From: an uncultured Myxococcales bacterium
Lineage (GTDB): Bacteria; Myxococcota_A; Polyangia; Nannocystales; Nannocystaceae
DNA: 53,742 nucleotides
Assembly (NCBI GenBank): GCA_902826865.1
Contig: CADEGN010000012.1
Span: forward strand, 1-53,742
Reading direction: 5' to 3'
The notes beneath the pieces were generated by a model. The model did no database searches, was not told the DNA's origin, and worked only from the letters and a program-made list of their open reading frames with translations. The number at the start of each line of letters is the position of its first letter. Position 1 is the stretch's first letter. This document shows, one piece after another, positions 1 to 8,728 of this stretch. The position numbers and the translations under genes were made by a program.

Positions 1-165
1 CGGTTCCCGGTCCGCGCTCGCGCGCGGCTCGGTCCCCGATCGTCACGACGCACCACGCGCCGAGCGTAGCCGCTTGGCTAGGCCCGGCGCAAACCCCCGG
101 GGATCGCCGTCGCCGCCGCCCGGGCGGTCGGTCCGCGCTGGGGCGTGGGATCTCGAGCAGCGCTG

Positions 166-723
166 CTATGGCGCGCCCGGGGCCAGGACCACGGCGGAGA
201 AGGCGACGGCCAGCTTGGCGCCGGCGTTGCGGTAGCCGTGGTTTTGATCGCCGCGAAACACGACCACGTCGCCGGGCGCGAGGCGATACTTGGCGCCCGC
301 AACCGCGAGCTCCAGGGCGCCCTGCTCGCACGTCAAATACTCGCGGGTGCCGGCGGTGTGCGGCACCCCGGCAAAACCGGCGCCCGGCGGCAATTCGATC
401 CGCTCGAGGTCGAGGCCAGGTAGCGGATCCGGAAGAAGCTTGCGGATCGCCCCCTCGCCACGCCGGCGCGTGGGCAGCTCGGCGGGTCGGTAGTGCCGAG
501 CCGTGGCCCGCGGCGGCGCGACCAGCTCGTCGAGTCCAACCTGCAGCGCACCTGCGACCCGCAGGAGAACGCTCAGCGTCGGATTTCCGCCACCGGACTC
601 GAGGTTCGTCCAGGTGGCCCGCGGGATCCGGGCGAGCTCGGCCAGTCGCCCCTGGGTCAGTCCGCGGGCCTCCCGGAGCATGCGGATGTTGGTCGCGAGC
701 ATGGCCGCTGGTTCGGTCCCCAT
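166..723 (-). CDS. XRE-family transcriptional regulator with cupin domain
   Basis: A 185-aa DNA-binding regulator. Residues ~9-63 form an XRE-type helix-turn-helix (MLREARGLTQGRLAEL, then PRATWTNLESGGGNPT). Residues ~100-180 form a small cupin barrel (APGDVVVFRGDQNHGY carries the cupin turn and histidine). The length and domain order match known HTH-cupin repressors that sense a small ligand. I chose the ATG at 723 because the HTH begins just after it; a longer reading to 840 adds only low-complexity sequence. It is divergent from the beta-helix lipoprotein at 970, so it may control that gene or itself from the 246-bp intergenic region. The ligand is unknown. Confidence 0.85.
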   Translation of the reverse strand: MGTEPAAMLATNIRMLREARGLTQGRLAELARIPRATWTNLESGGGNPTLSVLLRVAGALQVGLDELVAPPRATARHYRPAELPTRRRGEGAIRKLLPDPLPGLDLERIELPPGAGFAGVPHTAGTREYLTCEQGALELAVAGAKYRLAPGDVVVFRGDQNHGYRNAGAKLAVAFSAVVLAPGAP

Positions 724-969
724 CGCCGGCGAAGCTACCGCAGATCGCCCGACGATCGCGGCGAGCGCCGCTGTGATGCTGATCCGACGCGCGCCAAGTT
801 CGTGCCAACTCGGGCGCGCGGGGTCGACCCTCGGGCGCAAGCGCCATGGCCTCGCGCGAATCGACGCGGGCCAGACGCCAGACGACTCTCGTGGCCCACG
901 ACGAAAAAGCAGCCCCCGGGCGTGGACGAAGTCCTCGCTCGCGCGACGTCACCCCCGAGGTACACCAAA

Positions 970-2766
970 ATGGCACCGAAGAACGTGGGACGACGTCTCG
1001 CCGTCCTCGCGGCAGTCACGGCATGCGCGCCGGCCGACCCGCTCGAATTGCCGGACACGTCGAGCTCCGGGCAGCTGACGGGGGCCTCGCAAGAGACCTC
1101 GGTGGCCACGTCCAGCAGCGACGCGGCAGACGTAGGCTTGACCTCAGATGGTGGCGAGACTTCCGGCTCGAGCAGTTCGAGTAGCGGCGGCGCGGAAGAG
1201 ATCGACTGCGCCCCTGGGTTCACGCAGTGCGATGGTACGTGCGCGGACGTGTTCCGGGATGCGGTCCACTGCGGCGGATGTGACGTGAGTTGCGCGGGAT
1301 CCGAAATCTGTGCCGTCGGGCACTGCGCCGCTCCGCGCTACATCCACCCCGATGGCGATGACGCGAATCCGGGCACATCCGACCTGCCGTGGCGCACGTT
1401 CGCTTTCGCAATCGCGCAGCTCCAACCGGGCGACGCGTTGCTCCTCCAGGACGGCACGTACACCGCTGGCACGACTGGACTGATCAACGTGGATTGCCGC
1501 GCCGAGAGCACGGCCTGCGCAGGTGGTCCGTGCGCCAGCGGAACCGCGGCCGATCCCATTACAATCGTGGCCGAGCACGAGCGCAGAGCTCTGATCCAGA
1601 GCGATGGATCCGACAGTGGGCTCGTGCAGTTCAACACCTGCTCGTACTGGAACGTGGACGGGCTGCACACCCAGGGTGGCGACACGTACGTCGGCACCTC
1701 GGGCGTCGGCGACCACGTCACGGCGCGGGGCGAGTCCTCGCACCTCACCTTTCGCCGACTGCTGCTCGACAAGAACAACCGCTACTACAACGACCACCTG
1801 ATGAACCTCTTCGGGAGTTCGCACGTGGTGGAAGAGTGCGAGTTCTACGACTACCACCGCCACGGGATCCTCAATCGCTACGCCTCCGATACGACCTATC
1901 GTCGCAACTACTTCAACTCGCGAAATGCCCAGGACATCCCCGGAGGCTATCCGTCCGGAGGCCCCGGTGGTGACACCGGGGTTACGATCTATCCGGGCTC
2001 CGGCAACCTCTTGGAGAACAACGTCTCCGAGAACAACCTCAGCCACGCGGACATCGCCGCAATCGACGTTTCCACGGGCAACCGATTTCTCGGCGAAGTC
2101 TCGATCAACGACCACTCCGGTGTGATCTTCCACCAGCGCGGCGAGAGCCCGAACACACCCCCCACCGACACGCTCCTGGCCGACTTCATCGTCGTGAACC
2201 CAACGATTGGAGCCTACGCCCGTGGTTCGACAAACACGCGCTTTGTCGGAGTCAGCATCTTCTTAGGACCCACCAGCAGTGGCATCGTCGCGGACATGGA
2301 AACCGGCATTGACGTCGGCTTTTCGACCTTCGTCGAGAACACGCTGGTCGCGGGGGACTCAACCGGGTACGGGATCCGTTTCGTCAACCAGGCGAGCCGG
2401 GGCGCTGACTACTGCAACGTTACGGGGGCGGCCATCCCATATGCGCCGGACGATGCAAACAGCACGAACAAGAACATGGACGACCCGGCCATGGGCGACT
2501 GTTTGGTCCGGATCCCCGACACGAGCCCGCTCAAAGGGGCCGGAAAGGACGGCGCCGACATCGGCGGAAACGCGGTCTATCGCTACCGCGACGGTTCGCT
2601 CACCGACGAACCGCTGTGGGACCCGCAGCAGAACTACCGCTTCTCCGGATGCGGAGCCGTCGTCGCGGGTGTCAACGACGATCCTGCCACGTCATGCATC
2701 GGCGTCGCGCAGCGGCTCCACGTCGGCACCGCCGACCCAGCGGCCATGTGTCCGATGCCCTACTAG
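970..2766 (+). CDS. Lipoprotein with cysteine-rich module and right-handed beta-helix domain
   Basis: A 598-aa exported protein. The ATG at 970 gives a basic n-region, a hydrophobic stretch and a lipobox-like AAVTAC with Cys19. A Ser/Thr/Gly/Asp linker (~25-75) follows, then a Cys-rich module (CAPGFTQCDGTCADVF...CGGCDVSC) typical of myxobacterial surface lipoproteins. From ~118 a DUF1565/pectate-lyase-like start (YIHPDGDDANPGT...WRTFAFAIAQLQPGD) leads into a parallel beta-helix with many Asn-rich turns. Relatives are polysaccharide lyases or surface adhesins. No lyase catalytic set can be assigned by eye. Longer in-frame starts back to 493 read through the divergent regulator and are rejected. 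Confidence 0.8.
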   Translation: MAPKNVGRRLAVLAAVTACAPADPLELPDTSSSGQLTGASQETSVATSSSDAADVGLTSDGGETSGSSSSSSGGAEEIDCAPGFTQCDGTCADVFRDAVHCGGCDVSCAGSEICAVGHCAAPRYIHPDGDDANPGTSDLPWRTFAFAIAQLQPGDALLLQDGTYTAGTTGLINVDCRAESTACAGGPCASGTAADPITIVAEHERRALIQSDGSDSGLVQFNTCSYWNVDGLHTQGGDTYVGTSGVGDHVTARGESSHLTFRRLLLDKNNRYYNDHLMNLFGSSHVVEECEFYDYHRHGILNRYASDTTYRRNYFNSRNAQDIPGGYPSGGPGGDTGVTIYPGSGNLLENNVSENNLSHADIAAIDVSTGNRFLGEVSINDHSGVIFHQRGESPNTPPTDTLLADFIVVNPTIGAYARGSTNTRFVGVSIFLGPTSSGIVADMETGIDVGFSTFVENTLVAGDSTGYGIRFVNQASRGADYCNVTGAAIPYAPDDANSTNKNMDDPAMGDCLVRIPDTSPLKGAGKDGADIGGNAVYRYRDGSLTDEPLWDPQQNYRFSGCGAVVAGVNDDPATSCIGVAQRLHVGTADPAAMCPMPY

Positions 2767-2827
2767 AAACTCGCCACACGGTAGAGCTCGAGTCCACCGG
2801 TGGCCGCCAGCGGCAACATCGTCACCC

Positions 2828-3826
2828 TCACCGGGCCGAAACCAAGGCCTCGATCGCGCGCCTGGTATGCACACGCAACATCTCCCGCCGATAGGGCGCC
2901 TCGTACGGCACGTTCCCGAGGGGCTTGCACTGCTGGTGGACCCGATCGGCCACCGCTCTCGCCACCTTGGGGTCGTCGAGCGGCACGCCAAGCAGATCAT
3001 CGAGCCGCGTGACCTCCCGCGGTCGCGCTCCGAGCACACCGACAACAACCCGCAGGCCAACGATCGGCGCATTCGAAGCATCGCGTTCGAGGTCGAAGCG
3101 CAGGGCCACCGAGACCAACGGAAAATCGATGCTCTTGCGAACAGACCACTTGCTGTAGCCGGTACGGCGAGGCCGGCCTGGCCACGGAACGCGAATCTCA
3201 GTGGTCAGCTCGTCGGCGCCGCGAACGGTGTGGTTGGTGCCGTCGGCCTGATAATACGCGTCGAGCGGGATCTCGCGTTGCCCGTCGGCGGTTCGCAACA
3301 GCAATGCGCCGTCGAGTGAGATCAGCACCGGCACGCAGTCGCTCGACATCGCTGCCACGCAGTTGCGCCCGCCGGGGACCACGTGGCAAACGCTCCCCTC
3401 GCTCTTGAGACAACCGCCGATCGCCGAGCGCCAGAACTCCGTCTGATTGACGTAGCGGCAGCGCGTGTCGAGATTGATGTTGCCGCCGATCGTTCCCATA
3501 TTGCGTATGAGTGGGCTGGCAACCCGCCCGGCCGCGTCCGCCAACGAGGGGAAGAACGCCCGCACGTCGGGGTGCTCGCTCAGCTCGGTCAAGGTGACAC
3601 CAGCTCCGATCCGAAGCACGCCCGCAGTTTGGTCGCGCACAATCGTTCGCAGGGCACCCACGCGCGAGAGACTCACGAGTAAGGGCGGGCGATCGAGCCG
3701 ATGCTTCAGGTTGGGCAGGATGTCGGTGCCCCCCGCGACGACGCGGGCCCCGGGGGTGCGAAGCAAAGCAAGCGCATCGTCGAGATCGTCAGGCGTGGCC
3801 ACGCGGAGTTGCGGAAGTCGCAGCAT
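2828..3826 (-). CDS. hcrB: 4-hydroxybenzoyl-CoA reductase-type FAD/[4Fe-4S] subunit (beta)
   Basis: The 332-aa FAD subunit of a xanthine-oxidase-family molybdenum hydroxylase. AGGTDILPN (31-39) and TIGGNI (~112) are the FAD-binding loops. Cys123, Cys139, Cys147 and Cys156 sit in a RC-RYVNQTEFW-...-GGC-...-VC-HVVPGGRNC pattern. To my knowledge this four-cysteine insertion is diagnostic of 4-hydroxybenzoyl-CoA reductase, where it binds an extra [4Fe-4S] cluster, and it is absent from ordinary CO or xanthine dehydrogenase FAD subunits. The start overlaps the hcrA stop by one base (TGATG), so translation is coupled. Expected role: reductive removal of the para-hydroxyl of 4-hydroxybenzoyl-CoA to give benzoyl-CoA. 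The exact substrate is inferred. Confidence 0.85.
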   Translation of the reverse strand: MLRLPQLRVATPDDLDDALALLRTPGARVVAGGTDILPNLKHRLDRPPLLVSLSRVGALRTIVRDQTAGVLRIGAGVTLTELSEHPDVRAFFPSLADAAGRVASPLIRNMGTIGGNINLDTRCRYVNQTEFWRSAIGGCLKSEGSVCHVVPGGRNCVAAMSSDCVPVLISLDGALLLRTADGQREIPLDAYYQADGTNHTVRGADELTTEIRVPWPGRPRRTGYSKWSVRKSIDFPLVSVALRFDLERDASNAPIVGLRVVVGVLGARPREVTRLDDLLGVPLDDPKVARAVADRVHQQCKPLGNVPYEAPYRREMLRVHTRRAIEALVSAR

Positions 3827-6210
3827 CAGCCCGCTCCCCCTGCGGTGGCGCGCTTGTGCGGCGGCAGCTCGCCGCGTGCCTCGGCGGCGGCGCGGGTCTG
3901 CAGCGCGCGAAGCACCTTGGGCGGCGAGAACGGCAGGGTATCGATGCGCACGCCGACCGCGTCGTAGATCGCATTGGCAATCGCCGGAATCGACGGGTGC
4001 AACGGCCCTTCGCCGGCCTCCTTCGCTCCGTACGGACCATTTGGATCGGGGGCCTCGACGATCAGCGCCTTCAGCTCCGGCGTATCCAGGAACGTCGGGA
4101 TCCGGTAGTCGAGGAGGTTCGGCCCGGTGTGCACGCCGCCGTGTCCCGGATCGACGATGTGCTGTTCCATCAACGCCTCGGCAAACCCCATGTAGGCCGA
4201 TCCCTCCATCTGCCCCTCAACGATCTTGCGGCTCAGCGCGCGGCCGCAGTCATGTGCGACCCAGATCGTTGTCACCTCGACGACACCGGTCTCGCGATCG
4301 ACATCCACCTCGGCGACGTGGGCCGTGAAGCTATAGGCGGGGGAGGCTCCGATGGTGCCGCCGCGATAGTCGCCATGGCGATCCTTCGGGGTGTTGTACG
4401 AGCCGACCTCGCCGAGCAAACCGTGATCTTCCTCGGCCCACTGGAACGCTTGGGCGATGTCGACCCGCTGCTCGGGGTCCTCGCGGTCGATGGCTTTGCG
4501 TTCGACCAGGCTGATCCGGTGACGCGGGACACCCCAGCGTTGGGCGACCGCGGTGGTGACCCGCTCGCGTAGCTTGCGGGCCGCCTCGAGGCACGCGTTG
4601 CCAACCATGAGGGTGATCCTCGAGCTGTAGGCACCGAGGTCGACGGGTGTCAGGTCGGTGTCGGCCGAGAGAACGCGGATGTCCTCGAGCGCCAGGCCGA
4701 GCTCCTCGCCGACGATGACCGCCAGCATGGTGTTGCTGCCCTGGCCGATGTCGTTGGCGCCCGAAAACACGCGCGCGCGGCCGCTGCGATCGAGACAAAT
4801 CTGCACGGCCGCCTGCGGCATCGCGTTGGGGTAGATCGGATAGTTCGTGCCACAGATGTACGTGCTGCCGGCAACCCCGAGACCACGCCCGTACGGAAGC
4901 TGTGCCCGACGCTCACGCCAGCCGCTTGCCACCTCGACCCGCCGCAAGCACTCGAGGAAACCGTTCGAGCCGATGCGAAACTCGTTGACCGTCCGGGCAT
5001 CGGCGCCGAGATCGTTGCGTCGACGGAGTTCGATCGGGTCGATGCCAAGCGCAACGGCGGCCTTGTCGAGCTGAACCTCGGTGGCAAAACGCGGCTGCAC
5101 GCTCCCGTGGCCACGCTTGGGCCCGCACCCGGGCTTGTTTGTGTAGGCGCGGGTCGAGTGGAAGCGATACGCACCCATCACGTACGGCGAGCACGCGAGC
5201 TGACCGGAGTAGTAGGTGGTGACGAGACCGAAACTCGAGTACGCACCGCCATCGATCACCGTACGCGCATCCATGGCGAGGATTCGCCCGTCGGCGGCGA
5301 AACCGGTGCGGTAGTGCATCTGCATCGGATGCCGCCCCCTGTGGGCGTAGAACACCTCCTCGCGGGTATAGAGGATCTTCACCGGCCGTCCCGTGACCAT
5401 CGCCAGCTTGGCGACGCAAAACTCGAGATCAAACGGCTCGCTCTTCCCGCCGAAGGCACCGCCGAGCGGCGGCTGAATCACGCGCAGGCGATGCGCTGCG
5501 ATCCCGAGCACCTTGGCCAGCTCGCGATGGAGATAGTGCGAGACCTGGGTGGCCGACCACACCGTCACGAGGCCCGACGGCTCGACGTGGGCCAAGGCGC
5601 AGTGGGGTTCGATCGCCGCGTGGGTGGTGCCCTCGAAGAAATAGTCCGCCTCGATCACGAGATCGGCGGCGGCCAAGCCGCCATCGATGTCGCCGAACTC
5701 CAGGAGGACTTCCTTTGACAGGTTGCCGTGCTTGGAGAACGGATTGATCGGATTGGTGGCGGACGCGGCCAAGGACGCGACCGGATCGAATAGCGCCGGC
5801 AAGACCTCGTATTCGATCGAGATCGCGTCACACGCCGCGATCGCGGTGTCTTCGTCGACCGCGGCTACGGCGGCAACGCCGTCGCCGACAAACAAGGCCT
5901 TCTCGAGGGCCAACGCGGTCTCGTCGGGCGTCCACGGGATGATCCCATAGGGCGTCGGAAAGTCCCTGCCGGTGACCACGCCGAACACGCCGGGCATGGC
6001 AAGCGCGCGCGTCGCATCGATCGCAACAATCCGCGCGTGGGCGTGGGGGCTGCGCTTGATCTTGCCGTGTAGCATGCCCGGCAGCTTGAGATCGTCGGTG
6101 TAGCGCGTGACACCCCGCATGCGCTCCATCGCATCGACCTTGCGATGTGCCTTGCCCAGCTGCCAGGTCGCGGTGACCGGAGGGACCGGAGTGCGTGCGT
6201 CGTCAGCCAT
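3826..6210 (-). CDS. hcrA: 4-hydroxybenzoyl-CoA reductase-type molybdopterin subunit (alpha)
   Basis: A 794-aa catalytic subunit close to the usual ~770 aa. The N-terminal a/b hammerhead domain (~20-130; VTRYTDDLKLPGMLHGKI) is followed by the large molybdopterin-binding region. That region carries the conserved PPLGGAFGGK loop (~250), the RGHGSVQPRFATEVQLD segment, and GANDIGQGSNTM and YGAKEAGEGP near the C-terminus, which contact molybdopterin and the active-site Glu. It lies 15 bp downstream of the small subunit and overlaps hcrB, forming hcrC-A-B. It should use molybdopterin cytosine dinucleotide; no maturation genes are in the window. Related aldehyde or nicotinate hydroxylases are possible by alpha subunit alone, but the beta subunit's [4Fe-4S] loop favours the HCR branch. 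Confidence 0.85.
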   Translation of the reverse strand: MADDARTPVPPVTATWQLGKAHRKVDAMERMRGVTRYTDDLKLPGMLHGKIKRSPHAHARIVAIDATRALAMPGVFGVVTGRDFPTPYGIIPWTPDETALALEKALFVGDGVAAVAAVDEDTAIAACDAISIEYEVLPALFDPVASLAASATNPINPFSKHGNLSKEVLLEFGDIDGGLAAADLVIEADYFFEGTTHAAIEPHCALAHVEPSGLVTVWSATQVSHYLHRELAKVLGIAAHRLRVIQPPLGGAFGGKSEPFDLEFCVAKLAMVTGRPVKILYTREEVFYAHRGRHPMQMHYRTGFAADGRILAMDARTVIDGGAYSSFGLVTTYYSGQLACSPYVMGAYRFHSTRAYTNKPGCGPKRGHGSVQPRFATEVQLDKAAVALGIDPIELRRRNDLGADARTVNEFRIGSNGFLECLRRVEVASGWRERRAQLPYGRGLGVAGSTYICGTNYPIYPNAMPQAAVQICLDRSGRARVFSGANDIGQGSNTMLAVIVGEELGLALEDIRVLSADTDLTPVDLGAYSSRITLMVGNACLEAARKLRERVTTAVAQRWGVPRHRISLVERKAIDREDPEQRVDIAQAFQWAEEDHGLLGEVGSYNTPKDRHGDYRGGTIGASPAYSFTAHVAEVDVDRETGVVEVTTIWVAHDCGRALSRKIVEGQMEGSAYMGFAEALMEQHIVDPGHGGVHTGPNLLDYRIPTFLDTPELKALIVEAPDPNGPYGAKEAGEGPLHPSIPAIANAIYDAVGVRIDTLPFSPPKVLRALQTRAAAEARGELPPHKRATAGGAG

Positions 6211-6225
6211 GGCGGACTCGTTGGG

Positions 6226-6762
6226 TCAGGAACGAGGGGGATCGACGTGCGCACCAAACATCGTGCGGCTAGCATCGACGACGGCATCGAGGATCTTGGT
6301 GTAGCCGGTGCACCGGCACAGATTGCCCGCGAGCGCGTGACGGACCTCGTCGAGCGAAACCTCGCGCCGATGACGGCGCAAGAGCGCCTCGGCGCTCATC
6401 AGGATCCCTGGGGTACAAAACCCGCACTGCGCGGCGTCGTGGCGATCAAACGCATCCTGAAGCGGGTGGCAGCCACCATGGGCGAGGCCAAGGCCTTCAA
6501 CGGTTGTGATTCGGCGACGATCGCACGCAACCGCGAGGGTCAGGCATGCGAGCTGGGGTGTGCCATCGATCTGCACCGTGCACGCCCCGCAGTCGCCCTT
6601 GTCACAGCCCTGTTTGCTCCCGATGAGGTCGAGCTGGTAACGCAGGACCTCAAGCAGGGTGTGGTGCGCAGCTGCGGCGACATCCATGGGGGTGCCGTTC
6701 ACGTCCATGTGCACGGCCACGTGGCATGGCGCGCCAGCGGACGCGTGCGGGCCTTCGGGCAT
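6226..6762 (-). CDS. hcrC: 4-hydroxybenzoyl-CoA reductase-type [2Fe-2S] subunit (gamma)
   Basis: A 178-aa small iron-sulfur subunit. A plant-ferredoxin-like cluster is bound by Cys53, Cys58, Cys61 and Cys73 (GCDKGDCGACTV...LAC). A second C-terminal [2Fe-2S] cluster is bound by Cys113, Cys116, Cys149 and Cys151 (CGFCTPG...NLCRC). Both clusters are intact, as needed for electron transfer to the Mo centre. The ATG at 6762 gives the family's usual length; an ATG at 6840 is also in frame. It is the first gene of the hcrC-A-B operon and is divergent from the dCMP deaminase, so the operon promoter should lie in 6763-6858. Confidence 0.88.
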   Translation of the reverse strand: MPEGPHASAGAPCHVAVHMDVNGTPMDVAAAAHHTLLEVLRYQLDLIGSKQGCDKGDCGACTVQIDGTPQLACLTLAVACDRRRITTVEGLGLAHGGCHPLQDAFDRHDAAQCGFCTPGILMSAEALLRRHRREVSLDEVRHALAGNLCRCTGYTKILDAVVDASRTMFGAHVDPPRS

Positions 6763-6858
6763 GGGCCCCAGCTTGGCGGTAGGCCGCGCGCGAAGCAAGC
6801 GGGCACCGCGCGTGGGCATTGCCGCCCGAGCCGGCCCCATGATAAGCGCGGAGCCATC

Positions 6859-7503
6859 GTGGCGAAGCGAGCGACCCGTTCTGCACCAACCCACGAGCGC
6901 GGAGCGACGCCGCGATCGACTCGTGTGCGAAACGTCGCCAAGGCAACCGGGACGGCGAGCGCGCCGGGCGGGGCGATCGCGCGGCCCTCCCCTGCCCCGG
7001 CCCGCGCCGGTTCGCGCTCCGCCGCGCGCGACCGTTCATCGCCGGCTCCGGTCCCGCGCGCGAGCTGGGACGAGTACTTCATGAACATCGCGCGCGAGGT
7101 CGCAACCCGCTCGACCTGCCCGCGAAAGTTTGTCGGTGCTGTGATCGTTCGGGATCGAACGATCTTGTCCACCGGTTACAATGGCTCGATCCGCGGCACG
7201 CCTCACTGCGACGAGGTCGGCCACATGATGGAGGACGGCCATTGTGTCCGGACGATTCATGCTGAGATCAACGCGATCATTCAGTCGGCGAAGAACGGCA
7301 CGGCGATCGCGGGCGCCGCGATCTACGTGACGGCGTCGCCGTGCTGGAACTGCTTCAAAGCGATCGCGAACGCCGGGATCGGTCGGGTCGTGTTCGGCGA
7401 GTTCTACCGCGACGATCGGATCTTCGATGTTGCCACGCTATTGAACATCGAGCTCGTCGATCTTTCGGGGGTGGGCCGCGAGGCTCCACGCGGGGGCCCA
7501 TGA
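6859..7503 (+). CDS. dCMP/cytidine deaminase family protein
   Basis: A zinc-dependent deaminase, most likely dCMP to dUMP (dTMP precursor supply). The conserved core runs from SWDEYFMNIAREVATRSTC. The zinc ligands and proton shuttle are in HAEINAI (~134) and SPCWNC (~160), with the usual GYNGSIRGTPHCDEVG segment between. The GTG at 6859 has a GGAG Shine-Dalgarno five bases upstream and gives 214 aa. A GTG at 6925 would give 192 aa. Either way the protein carries an unusual ~50-70 aa Pro/Ala/Arg-rich N-terminal tail before the catalytic domain. The stop overlaps the next gene's start (ATGA). Confidence 0.82.
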   Translation: MAKRATRSAPTHERGATPRSTRVRNVAKATGTASAPGGAIARPSPAPARAGSRSAARDRSSPAPVPRASWDEYFMNIAREVATRSTCPRKFVGAVIVRDRTILSTGYNGSIRGTPHCDEVGHMMEDGHCVRTIHAEINAIIQSAKNGTAIAGAAIYVTASPCWNCFKAIANAGIGRVVFGEFYRDDRIFDVATLLNIELVDLSGVGREAPRGGP

Positions 7504-8678
7504 AGGTCGGGACGGCGAGGCGCTCGGTCGCACTGGCCACGCTCTTCGCCGCCGGTTGCATGCATCATCGCGGCGCATTCGCAGCGCGCGACGACGCCGA
7601 TCCCGGCCCTGGTGTGACGATCGCGATCATCGGCAACACCGGAGGATCCACCCGCGACGCCACGGCCGTGGCCGACCGGCTCGGCGCAACGCTCGATGCT
7701 GCCTCCGGCCGCCATAGCGGCGGCGTTGTGGTCTGGCTGGGTAATGCCGTGGGCGAGCGCCCCTACCTCGCGCGACGACCCGCGAGCTGCCACCGCGATG
7801 GAAGCTCGTCTCCGATCGCTCGGGCCGTGCGCGCGCGAACGCGTGCTGGCACCGGCGAGATCGCCGTGGCGGGCCCAGCCGAGTGGCAGTGCCGCGTGCC
7901 GCCGCCGTGGCCGGCCAACGCCCACGTCCGCAACGGCGTGGTCGCGATCGACGCGCGCGGACGGGTTCACCCGCGCGTGCGCTGCCACGACCACCGCTGC
8001 GAGGCCGTGGGTGATCGCAGCGGCGCAATCGTCGAGCTCGTGCTCGTCGATCTCTGGCCATGGTTACATCCCGACGGGATCGCAGATGCCGACGGCGAAG
8101 TCGCTGCCGTGGAAGCGCTCATGGATCAGATCGCCACCGACGAGCGCGAGGTTTCGCGCCTGCTCGTGCTGCACTACCCGGCCGAAGGCGCCCTCGAGCA
8201 CGGGCTCGGCGCGATCTCCGGCGGGGACGCGACGTTTCACGCGTTGCCGCCCTCGCTGCACCGCGAGCTCGTGCGGGGTGCGTTTACCGGCGTGCTCGCG
8301 GGTGGAGAACACGGCCTGTACGTCGTGGAGGATCTCGCGCCCATCGTCATGCGCACCGACAAGGTTTGGCTGTCGCGCCCGCTGTGGCAACTCGTGAGCG
8401 GTACGGCCGGCGGCCGGGGCTCGCCCGCTCGTCGCAGCACGCTAACGCGCGGGGTCGGCTATGAACCCGCGACCTGGAGCGACCACCCCGGCTTTGCGTT
8501 CGTGACGATCGCCGACGGCCGCGCGCGCGTCGGGATCGACGCGCGCGTGCGCGGCCGCTGGCAGAGAGTCGAGCGCGCGGTGACACTCAACCCACCTGCA
8601 CGTGGCAGTCGCGCGACGCTGCCGGGAATGAACCCGTGCGTGCGGTGTCGCGATGTTCCCGCCAACGAACGTCCGTGA
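7500..8678 (+). CDS. Lipoprotein, degenerate calcineurin-like phosphoesterase fold (putative)
   Basis: A 392-aa protein with a short basic signal peptide and lipobox-like FAAGC (~Cys20). Several segments follow the order of metallophosphoesterase motifs. IAIIGNTGG occupies the position of a GDxG motif, VVVWLGNAVGE the position of LGDNxY, LLVLHYPAEG...HG the position of HHP...G-H, and GVLAGGEHGLYV the position of AGHxH. In each metal-binding motif the expected Asp or His is replaced by Asn or Gly, so it may be a pseudoenzyme. This fold assignment is an inference from spaced motifs. The start overlaps the dCMP deaminase stop by 4 bp, so the genes are probably translated together, although no functional link is known. 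Confidence 0.6.
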   Translation: MKVGTARRSVALATLFAAGCMHHRGAFAARDDADPGPGVTIAIIGNTGGSTRDATAVADRLGATLDAASGRHSGGVVVWLGNAVGERPYLARRPASCHRDGSSSPIARAVRARTRAGTGEIAVAGPAEWQCRVPPPWPANAHVRNGVVAIDARGRVHPRVRCHDHRCEAVGDRSGAIVELVLVDLWPWLHPDGIADADGEVAAVEALMDQIATDEREVSRLLVLHYPAEGALEHGLGAISGGDATFHALPPSLHRELVRGAFTGVLAGGEHGLYVVEDLAPIVMRTDKVWLSRPLWQLVSGTAGGRGSPARRSTLTRGVGYEPATWSDHPGFAFVTIADGRARVGIDARVRGRWQRVERAVTLNPPARGSRATLPGMNPCVRCRDVPANERP

Positions 8679-8728
8679 CGCCGCGTCGCCGCCGCTGCGC
8701 CCTCTCTCCGCGAGGCTGGCGCCGCGGC

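Noticed and set aside
493..969. N-terminal extension of the beta-helix lipoprotein
   Set aside because: It would be antisense to the XRE-cupin gene and would bury the signal peptide 160 residues inside the protein.
2280..3319. 346-codon plus frame spanning the end of the beta-helix gene and hcrB
   Set aside because: It crosses two well-supported genes in other frames and has no recognisable domain.
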